Below are positions 21,010-28,203 of a stretch of 64,000 nucleotides of DNA, piece after piece. This stretch comes from Polytrichum commune (Eukaryota > Streptophyta > Polytrichopsida > Polytrichales > Polytrichaceae), in NCBI GenBank assembly GCA_950295325.1, contig OX485803.1, forward strand, positions 33,409,554 to 33,473,553, in the 5' to 3' direction. The notes beneath the pieces were generated by a model. That model searched no databases. It worked only from the letters and a program-made list of their open reading frames with translations, and was not told where the DNA came from. Numbering within the stretch: the stretch's first letter is position 1; each line of letters starts with the position of its first letter. Position numbers and translations under genes: made by a program.

Positions 21010-21585
21010 TCAAGTCAGCACCTTTCCACTCCAAAGCTAAGCCAAATGACTACATAACCATCCAAAAGCCAAAACTAAGCCTTTTGGAACTCAAAACACC
21101 TCAAAGTTAGTTTTGAATGGATGGATCTCTCAAGTCAGCACCTTTCCACTCCAAAACTAAGCCAAATAACTACATAACCATCAAGAAACCACAACTAAGC
21201 TTTTTGGAACTCAAAACACCTCAAAATTAGTCTTGAATGGATGGATCTCTCAAGTCAGCACCTTTCCACTCCAAAACTAAGCCAAATAACTACATAACCA
21301 TCAAAAAGCCAAAACTAAGCCTTTTGGAACTCAAAACACCTCAAAGTTAGTTTTGAATGGATGGATCTCTCAAGTCAGCACCTTTCCACTCCAAAACTAA
21401 GCCAAATAACTACATAACCATCAAAAGGCCAAAACTAAGCCTTTTGGAACTCAAAACACCTCAAAGTTAACATAGAATGGATGGATCTCTCAAGTCAGCA
21501 CCTTTCCACTCCAAAACTAAGCTTAATAACTACATAACCGTCAAAAAGCCACACCTAAGCCTTTTGGAACTCAAAACACCTCAAA
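21010..21585 (-). repeat. Type-1 120-bp tandem array of E8 (4.8 units)
   Basis: Reverse orientation, period 120 bp, followed by the common leader to 21811. Confidence 0.95.
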
Positions 21586-21811
21586 CCCTCAAAATGCGAA
21601 TCGATCTCACATAAACATTCAAGATACAATGAACCTCAACCTAACGTGTCCTCCACGCTGGTCCAAGTGTCCAAGAATGCTCCAAGGCGCTCCAAAAGTG
21701 CTCCAAAACTCCAAAACTCCACCAAAAGCTTGAAACACCTCCAAATCGCCTCCGATCAGATCCGGCTCTCTCCTACCTCTTCCTAAGTTGATCTCTAAGC
21801 TCTAAAGCAAA

Positions 21812-21825
21812 GTGGGCCCATAACC
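21812..21825 (-). promoter_or_regulatory. Primer-binding site of E8 (half-tRNA type)
   Basis: GGTTATGGGCCCAC in element orientation, abutting L9. Confidence 0.8.
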
Positions 21826-22017
21826 TATTGGGAAATGAGAGGAAGAAGCAAAGAGATCAGCGTAGCAAGCAAGAACACAATACACAATGGTTGCATACAA
21901 TGGAGAGAGTGATTAGCTCCTCCCCTTATGCCTTTATTTATATGTATGGGTTAGGACCAGCGTAGACAACCCATATGGGACAATGTCACCGTTGCAACCT
22001 AACACTATCTTCCAATA
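21826..22017 (-). repeat. L9: 5' LTR of E8
   Basis: 192-bp reverse LTR, a-type U5, U3 ending CTTCCAATA; right flank TAACT lies in an E9 repeat unit. Confidence 0.93.
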
Positions 22018-22225
22018 TAACTTTGAGGTGTTTTGAGTTCCAAAAGGCTTAGGTGTGGCTTTTTGATGGTTATGTAGTTATTAAGCTTAGTTTTGGAGTG
22101 GAAAGGTGCTGACTTGAGAGATCCATCCATTCTATGCTAACTTTGAGGTGTTTTGAGTTCCAAAAGGCTTAGTTGTGGCTTTTTGATGGTTATGTAGTTA
22201 TTTGGCTTAGTTTTGGAGTGGAAAG
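22018..22225 (+). repeat. E9 type-1 repeats, left part (1.7 units)
   Basis: Forward 120-bp units between L9 and L10; they end in GAAAG, the left target duplication of E10. Confidence 0.95.
22221..22225. repeat. Target-site duplication of E10, left copy
   Basis: GAAAG, repeated at 27591-27595. Confidence 0.95.
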
Positions 22226-22417
22226 TATTGGAAGATAGTGTTAGGTTGCATCGGTGACATTGTCCCATATGGGTTGTCTACGCTGGTCCTAACCCATACA
22301 TATAAATAAAGGCATAAGGGGAGGAGGTAATCACTCTCTCCATTGTATGCAACCATTGTGTATTGTGTTCTTGCTTCCTACGCTGATCTCTTTGCTTCTT
22401 CCTCTCATTTCCCAATA
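22226..22417 (+). repeat. L10: 5' LTR of E10
   Basis: 192-bp forward LTR, TATTGG to CCAATA, identical by eye to L11. Confidence 0.96.
22301..22310 (+). promoter_or_regulatory. Putative TATA box overlapping an AATAAA signal in the LTR
   Basis: TATAAATAAA at LTR positions 76-85, kept in nearly all LTR copies (in reverse copies as TTTATTTATA). TATAAATA is a credible core promoter and the overlapping AATAAA a possible polyadenylation signal. Assignment is by motif only. Confidence 0.6.
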
Positions 22418-22431
22418 GGTTATGGGCCCAC
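22418..22431 (+). promoter_or_regulatory. Primer-binding site of E10 (half-tRNA type)
   Basis: GGTTATGGGCCCAC with no gap after the LTR. It is complementary to 14 nt of the initiator tRNA-Met anticodon arm as known from plants. Confidence 0.82.
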
Positions 22432-22659
22432 TTTGCTTTAGAGCTTAGAGATCAACTTAGGAAGAGGTAGGAGAGAGCCGGATCTGATCGGAGGCGATTT
22501 GGAGGTGTTTCAAGCTTTTGGTGGAGTTTTTGGAGTTTTGGACCACTTTTGGAGCGCCTTGGAGCATTCTTGGACATTTGGACCAGCGTGGAGGACACGT
22601 TAGGTTGAGGTTCATTGTATCTTGAATGTTTATGTGAGATCGATTCGCATTTTGAGGGT

Positions 22660-23234
22660 TTGAGGTGTTTTGAGTTCCAAAAGGCTTTGTTGTGGCTTTT
22701 TGACGGTTATGTAGTTATTAAGCTTAGTTTTGGAGTGGAAAGGTGCTGACTTGAGAGATCCATCCATTCTATGCTTACTTTGAGGTGTTTTGAGTTCCAA
22801 AAGGCTTAGGTGTGGCTTTTTGATGGTTATGTAGTTATTAAGCTTAGTTTTGGAGTGGAAAGGTGCTGACTTGAGAGATCCATCCATTCTATGCTTACTT
22901 TGAGGTGTTTTGAGTTCCAAAAGGCTTAGGTGTGGCTTTTTGATGGTTATGTAGTTATTAAGCTTAGTTTTGGAGTGGAAAGGTGCTGACTTGAGAGATC
23001 CATCCATTCTATGCTTACTTTGAGGTGTTTTGAGTTCCAAAAGGCTTAGTTGTGGCTTTTTGATGGTTATGTAGTTATTTGGCTTAGTTTTGGAGTGGAA
23101 AGGTGCTGACTTGAGAGATCCATCCATTCAAAACTAACTTTGAGTTGTTTTGAGTTCCAAAAGGCTTAGTTTTGGCTTTTTGATGGTTATGTAGTCATTT
23201 GGCTTAGCTTTGGAGTGGAAAGGTGCTGACTTGA
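22660..23234 (+). repeat. Type-1 120-bp tandem array of E10 (4.8 units)
   Basis: Forward units of 120 bp. The last unit has GAGTTGTTTTGAG and CATTTGGC variants before running into the pre-gag leader. Confidence 0.96.
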
Positions 23235-23349
23235 TTGTGTGAGAACCTTGAATTAATTCCAAAGTTTAAAATCAAATTCTAAAATTTTCGAGGGTTTTTT
23301 AGCCCTCGTGGTACATTAAGTGAGTGGGAGCTTGCATTTGAGTTGCAAA
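23235..23349 (+). other. E10 pre-gag leader with hairpin
   Basis: AT-rich leader ending in AAAATGG. An inverted repeat CGAGGG...CCCTCG (23289-23308, 8-nt loop) lies about 40 nt before the start codon. Confidence 0.7.
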
Positions 23350-26300
23350 ATGGCTTCTAGTGAGGGCGATGGCCACATCACGCTCGACAAGTTCGGCGGC
23401 GACAACTTCAACCTCTACAAGTTCAAGTTGGAGATGGTGATGTCCACCAAAGACCTTTGGGAGATCGTGGAGGGTTCGGAGTTGCCGCCACCGTCCACGG
23501 CGAGCGACGAGGTGAAGAAGGCGTACGAGCGTCGATGCAAGAAAGCCTTCGCCATCATTGCCACGAGCTTGGTGGACAAGGAGTTGGCGCACATCAAAGG
23601 GTGTAAAGGACCGGCGGAAGCGTGGAAGACGTTGTGCAACATCCATGAAACCAAAAGCTTGTCCAACATCTTGTTCATTAGGCGCAAGTTTTTCACCATC
23701 AAGATGGACGAAGGCGCCGACATCCTCGACCACATCAACAAGGTAAAATCTCTCGCCGACCAACTCACATGCTTGGAGGTGCCAATGAAGGACGAGGATG
23801 TGGTCATGACCTTGCTCGATAGCCTACCGCCTTCATTCGACCATTTGATCACGGCGTTGGAGACGCGCCCCATGAAGGAACTCACGTTGGATTTCATCAC
23901 CGCACGTCTCATGCACGAGGTGTCCAAGAGGAAGGAGAAGGAGCCTCAAGGAGACGATGCGGCCATGTTGTCCCGCCAACCTCGCACGTTCGACAACAAC
24001 GAGAGGCGAGGCGACGGCCCGAGGTGCTACAATTGTGGTAAGTTGGGCCACCTCGCTCGCAATTGTCGATTGAAACGCAAGGTGAATGCCAACGTCGCGA
24101 GGTCGAGCGATGATTTTGCATTTGTTGTGAGAGATGGGGCGTCTAAAACCTCCACCACTAGATGGATAGTTGATTCGGGGGCCTCGAACCACATGACACC
24201 GCATAAGCAATTTTTCGACACGTACGAATCCATTTCGGGCCGTAAAGTGTTTATGGGTGACAATGGCATCGTAGAGGTCCTAGGCAAAGGCTCCATCCTA
24301 GTGGAAACACGTGTGAAGGGTCGTGCACGGAGCATTAGAATGCACGACGTGCTTCACGTGCCCGACTTGCATTCCAACTTGCTTTCGGTGAGCAAACTCA
24401 TATCGCGGGGTTTGAAAGTGCATTTCAACTCGTTGGGATGCGTGGTGAGGGCGAGCAACGGCGAGATGTTGGCCGTGGCGTCGTTGGAGTCCAATTTGTA
24501 CCAATTGGACACGAAGGTGATGCATGAGGCCGAAACGAGTTCTTTGGCGCATTCGGAGGCCAACTCGCATCCTTTGGAGCTTTGGCACAAGAGGTTGGGG
24601 CATCTCAACGCCAATAGCGTGAAATCGCTCCAAACCATGGTGAGCGGCATGGACGTGCAAGCGGTGCCGAACGACGTGCATTCGTTCGCGTGCGAAGGAT
24701 GCGTCCAAGGCAAGCAAGCGAGGCGTCCGTTTCCCACGGAGGGAGGCACCCGCGCCACCAAGATCTTGGAGCTCGTGCATTCCGACGTGTGCGGGCCGAT
24801 GAAAACGCCGTCCATCGGAGGCGCAAGGTATTTTCTCACCTTCATCGACGATTTTTCGCGCAAGATTTGGGTGTATGTGCTCAAATCCAAGAGCGAGGTG
24901 TTGGCAAGGTTCAAAGAATGGAAAACCTTGGTGGAGAGGCAATCGGAACACGTAGTGAAGGTCCTTAGGACGGATAACGGCGGGGAATACATTTCTAAGG
25001 CATTCGATGATTTTTTAAGCAAACATGGCATCGCACGCCAAAATTCTTCACCTTACACGCCGCAACAAAACGGGGTGGCCGAACGGGCCAATCGCACCAT
25101 CGTGGAGATGGCGCGGTCCATGATTCATGCCCAACGCCTCGGCCACGAATTTTGGGCGGAGGCGGTGTGCAATGCGGTGTACGTGCGCAACCGGTGTCCC
25201 ACGAAGGCCGTGGAAGGTAAGACGCCCGAGGAAGCGTGGAGCGGGAGGATGCCGCACGTGTCCCACATGCGCGTGTTCGGTTGCGTGGCTTATGCGAAGG
25301 TGCCGGATCAACGGCGGACGAAGTTGGACGCCAAGGGCGTCAAGTGTTTGTTCCTCGGATATTGCGAAGGCACGAAGGCGTACCGGCTCATTTGCTTGGA
25401 GACGAAGAAAATCATCAAGAGTCCGGACGTGGTGTTTTTCGAGGACAAAACGCATTTGGAGGATTGTCCAAGTGGGAGCATGGACGAAACACCGGCGGTA
25501 AAGGTGGACATATCCGCCAAATCGGACGTGGACGAGTCGGAGGCCAACGGCGACGATCCTTTGGAGGAGCTCGACATCGAGGAGGAGGAGGATGCGGAGG
25601 CCAACATTCCGGCCATGAAATCCACTCGTAACGCGGAGGCATCGAAACTTGACTACGGTAAGAAACCCGCAACCAAAGCACCTCCACCACCGCAACATAG
25701 CAATGAAACCATGGGCCATTCTAGGTATCCGGATAGGGCACGCAAACCGCTCGGGGAATGGTGGAAGAACCACATTCCGCCGCCCCAAGACAAAGAGCAT
25801 GCAAACATGGCAACCATCGGGGAACCTAGAAATGTGAGAGAGGCCATTCAATCGAGTGATGCGAGCGAGTGGGAGTTGGCTATGCAAGAGGAGTTCGAAT
25901 CTCTCATTGCCAACGGCACGTGGGAGTTAACTCCGTTGCCGAAGGGCCGCAAGGCCGTGAAGTGCAAATGGGTGTTTAAAACGAAAAAAGATGCGAGAGG
26001 CGTGGTGGTTCGTTTCAAAGCAAGGTTAGTAGCAAAGGGGTGCTCGCAAGTGGAAGGCGTAGACTTTAGCGAAACCTTTGCACCGGTGGCCAAATTCAAC
26101 ACCATTCGAGTCATACTCGCATTGGCGGCGGCCATGGGGTTGGAGATACATCAAATGGACGTGAAGACCGCATTCTTGAACGGCGAATTGGACGTGGTGA
26201 TCTACATGGAGCAACCGGAGGGGTTCGTGCAAAAAGGCCGAGAGCATCTCGTATGCAAGTTGAGGAAAACGCTCTACGGATTGAAGCAATCCGGACGAGC

Positions 26301-27411
26301 ATGGTACGAATGCATTGACGTGTTCTTCGTGAACAAAGGCTTTACGAGGAGCCATGCGGATCACTCGTTGTATGTTTTGCAAACTTGCAACTACATTGTG
26401 ATTGTCATCATATATGTGGACGACCTCGTGATTTTGTCGGACGACGTGGACATGATCAACGAGTTGAAGGCTAGCCTCGAGCGCGAATTCGAGATGAGCG
26501 ACCTCGGCGAGTTGCATTTCTTCCTCGGCGTTCATTTCGAGAGGGATAGGAGGTCGCGCACCATCACCATGCATCAACGAAGCTACATCGAAACCATTTT
26601 GGAGCGATTCGGCATGAGCGATTGCAAGCCCATCGCAACCCCGCTCGACACCAAGACATCGTTGCCGAAGCTTTCGGATGACGAGCACGAAGAGCATTTG
26701 CATGAAATGAAGGACGTTCCATACCAAGAGGCGGTGGGGTCGTTGATGTACGCAATGGTGGCCACAAGACCGGACCTCGCATTTGCGGTAAGCGTGGTAA
26801 GCCGCTATATGTCGAAACCCGGTCCGATGCATTGGATGGCGGTCAAACGGATCATGCGCTACTTGAAGGGCACCTTAGATATGAAGTTGCGCATCGGAGG
26901 CAATCATATTAACGTCAAAGGGTATTCGGATGCGGATTGGGCCGGCGATGTGGAAAACCGTAGGTCCACGTCCGGGTACGTATTCTTTGTCGGAGAGGGA
27001 GCCGTTTCGTGGAATAGCAAACGGCAACAAACGGTGGCACAATCAACAATGGAGGCGGAGTACATGGCCATGAACCGATGCACGAGGGAGGCCATTTGGC
27101 TAAGGCAATTAATGGAGGATGTAGGTTGTGTACAAGAGGAAGCCACTACCATCATGTGCGACAACCAAGGTTCTATGGCATTAGCTAAGAACCCAACCAA
27201 CCATGATAGGTCGAAGCATATAGATGTGCAACACCATTTCATTAGAGAAAAGATTGAAAACAAAATTGTAGAGTTAGAATATTGTCCAACGCAATATATG
27301 GTAGCGGACATTCTAACAAAGGCTTTAGCGAGAGATAGGCATGAGGGGTTAAGTAAAATAATGGGGTTGGAGTACAATGCCACCTCGCAAAGTGGGAGTA
27401 TTGGAAGATAG
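23350..27411 (+). CDS. E10 gag-pol polyprotein (Copia, subfamily A)
   Basis: ORF of 1353 codons. Landmarks counted from the ATG at 23350: CCHC knuckle 226-239; protease Asp 275 in DSG; pre-integrase His 413 in LWHKRLGHLN; integrase D479, D542, E578, with exactly 35 residues between the last two; RT from about 855 with YVDD at 1022-1025; RNase H D1194, E1235, D1271. The TAG at 27409-27411 lies in the 3' LTR, so the last codons and the purine tract are coding. There is no frameshift or stop between gag and pol, so Gag must come from processing or from splicing or other transcript forms. It has Asp where others have His in WYECIHVFF. Confidence 0.97.
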   Translation: MASSEGDGHITLDKFGGDNFNLYKFKLEMVMSTKDLWEIVEGSELPPPSTASDEVKKAYERRCKKAFAIIATSLVDKELAHIKGCKGPAEAWKTLCNIHETKSLSNILFIRRKFFTIKMDEGADILDHINKVKSLADQLTCLEVPMKDEDVVMTLLDSLPPSFDHLITALETRPMKELTLDFITARLMHEVSKRKEKEPQGDDAAMLSRQPRTFDNNERRGDGPRCYNCGKLGHLARNCRLKRKVNANVARSSDDFAFVVRDGASKTSTTRWIVDSGASNHMTPHKQFFDTYESISGRKVFMGDNGIVEVLGKGSILVETRVKGRARSIRMHDVLHVPDLHSNLLSVSKLISRGLKVHFNSLGCVVRASNGEMLAVASLESNLYQLDTKVMHEAETSSLAHSEANSHPLELWHKRLGHLNANSVKSLQTMVSGMDVQAVPNDVHSFACEGCVQGKQARRPFPTEGGTRATKILELVHSDVCGPMKTPSIGGARYFLTFIDDFSRKIWVYVLKSKSEVLARFKEWKTLVERQSEHVVKVLRTDNGGEYISKAFDDFLSKHGIARQNSSPYTPQQNGVAERANRTIVEMARSMIHAQRLGHEFWAEAVCNAVYVRNRCPTKAVEGKTPEEAWSGRMPHVSHMRVFGCVAYAKVPDQRRTKLDAKGVKCLFLGYCEGTKAYRLICLETKKIIKSPDVVFFEDKTHLEDCPSGSMDETPAVKVDISAKSDVDESEANGDDPLEELDIEEEEDAEANIPAMKSTRNAEASKLDYGKKPATKAPPPPQHSNETMGHSRYPDRARKPLGEWWKNHIPPPQDKEHANMATIGEPRNVREAIQSSDASEWELAMQEEFESLIANGTWELTPLPKGRKAVKCKWVFKTKKDARGVVVRFKARLVAKGCSQVEGVDFSETFAPVAKFNTIRVILALAAAMGLEIHQMDVKTAFLNGELDVVIYMEQPEGFVQKGREHLVCKLRKTLYGLKQSGRAWYECIDVFFVNKGFTRSHADHSLYVLQTCNYIVIVIIYVDDLVILSDDVDMINELKASLEREFEMSDLGELHFFLGVHFERDRRSRTITMHQRSYIETILERFGMSDCKPIATPLDTKTSLPKLSDDEHEEHLHEMKDVPYQEAVGSLMYAMVATRPDLAFAVSVVSRYMSKPGPMHWMAVKRIMRYLKGTLDMKLRIGGNHINVKGYSDADWAGDVENRRSTSGYVFFVGEGAVSWNSKRQQTVAQSTMEAEYMAMNRCTREAIWLRQLMEDVGCVQEEATTIMCDNQGSMALAKNPTNHDRSKHIDVQHHFIREKIENKIVELEYCPTQYMVADILTKALARDRHEGLSKIMGLEYNATSQSGSIGR
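27389..27398 (+). promoter_or_regulatory. Polypurine tract of E10
   Basis: AAAGTGGGAG directly before the 3' LTR, conserved in all copies and serving as presumed plus-strand primer. It is short and has an internal T. Confidence 0.7.
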
Positions 27412-27590
27412 TGTTAGGTTGCATCGGTGACATTGTCCCATATGGGTTGTCTACGCTGGTCCTAACCCATACATATAAATAAAGGCATAAGGGGAGGAGG
27501 TAATCACTCTCTCCATTGTATGCAACCATTGTGTATTGTGTTCTTGCTTCCTACGCTGATCTCTTTGCTTCTTCCTCTCATTTCCCAATA
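27399..27590 (+). repeat. L11: 3' LTR of E10
   Basis: 192-bp forward LTR followed by GAAAG. Confidence 0.96.
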
Positions 27591-28089
27591 GAAAGGTGCT
27601 GACTTGAGAGATCCATCCATTCAAAATTAACTTTGAGGTGTTTTGAGTTCCAAAAGGCTTAGTTTTGGCCTTTTGATGGTTATGTAGTTATTTGGCTTAG
27701 TTTTGGAGTGGAAAGGTGCTGACTTGAGAGATCCATCCATTCAAAACTAACTTTGAGGTGTTTTGAGTTCCAAAAGGCTTAGTTTTGGTTTTTTTGATGG
27801 TTATGTAGTTATTTGGCTTAGTTTTGGAGTGGAAAGGTGCTGACTTGAGAGATCCATCCATTCAAGACTAACTTTGAGGTGTTTTGAGTTCCAAAAAGCT
27901 TAGTTGTGGTTTTTTGATGGTTATGTAGTTATTTGGCTTAGTTTTGGAGTGGAAAGGTGCTGACTTGAGAGATCCATCCATTCAAAACTAACTTTGAGGT
28001 GTTTTGAGTTCCAAAAGGCTTAGTTTTGGCTTTTTGATGGTTATGTAGTCATTTGGCTTAGCTTTGGAGTGGAAAGGTGCTGACTTGAG
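27591..28089 (+). repeat. E9 type-1 repeats, right part (about 4.2 units), with E10 target duplication
   Basis: Begins with GAAAG (27591-27595, right TSD of E10) and continues the interrupted unit. One unit has an extra T in its T-run, so its length is 121 bp. Confidence 0.95.
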
Positions 28090-28203
28090 TGTGTGAGAAC
28101 CTTGAATTAATTCCAAAGTTTAAAATCAAATTCTAAAATTTTGGAGGGTTTTTTAGCCCTCGTGGTACATTAAGTGAGTGGGAGCTTGCATTTGAGTTGC
28201 AAA

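Larger units (their letters stand above)
16654..22017 (-). mobile_element. E8: full-length reverse Copia element, mosaic A/B, mismatched LTRs and flanks
   Basis: From right to left: 5' LTR 21826-22017, primer site 21812-21825, leader 21586-21811, 4.8 repeats 21010-21585, pre-gag leader, gag-pol 16833-20894, 3' LTR 16654-16845. The left flank is AGAGA and the right flank TAACT, so there is no target duplication. The LTRs differ: L8 has a b-type U5 end (GAGAAAGCAAAGACATCAGC), L9 an a-type end. If E8 is removed, 16 bp of the E7/E9 repeat unit are missing at the junction. This fits recombination between two reverse copies sitting in two different forward elements. Confidence 0.85.
22226..27590 (+). 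mobile_element. E10: complete forward Copia element, subfamily A (5365 bp)
   Basis: Reference copy for this window: 5' LTR 22226-22417, primer site 22418-22431, leader 22432-22659, 4.8 repeats 22660-23234, pre-gag leader 23235-23349, gag-pol 23350-27411, purine tract 27389-27398, 3' LTR 27399-27590, TSD GAAAG both sides. The two LTRs look identical, sharing the private variant GGAGGAGGTAATC. It lies in a repeat unit of E9. Everything expected of an autonomous element is present, so it is among the youngest insertions here. Confidence 0.97.

Noticed and set aside
22418..22431. GGTTATGGGCCCAC as part of a tRNA gene
   Set aside because: Only the 14-nt anticodon-arm complement is present, always next to a 5' LTR. 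There are no acceptor, D or T arms.
23320..23349. Upstream in-frame extension of gag by 10 codons from a GTG
   Set aside because: Eukaryotic translation would use the ATG at 23350, which has a good context. The extension has no ATG in A copies, and B copies would start at TTG.
27412..27590. A possible env-like or third ORF after pol
   Set aside because: pol ends inside the 3' LTR; there is no space and no further open frame between RNase H and the LTR in any complete copy.
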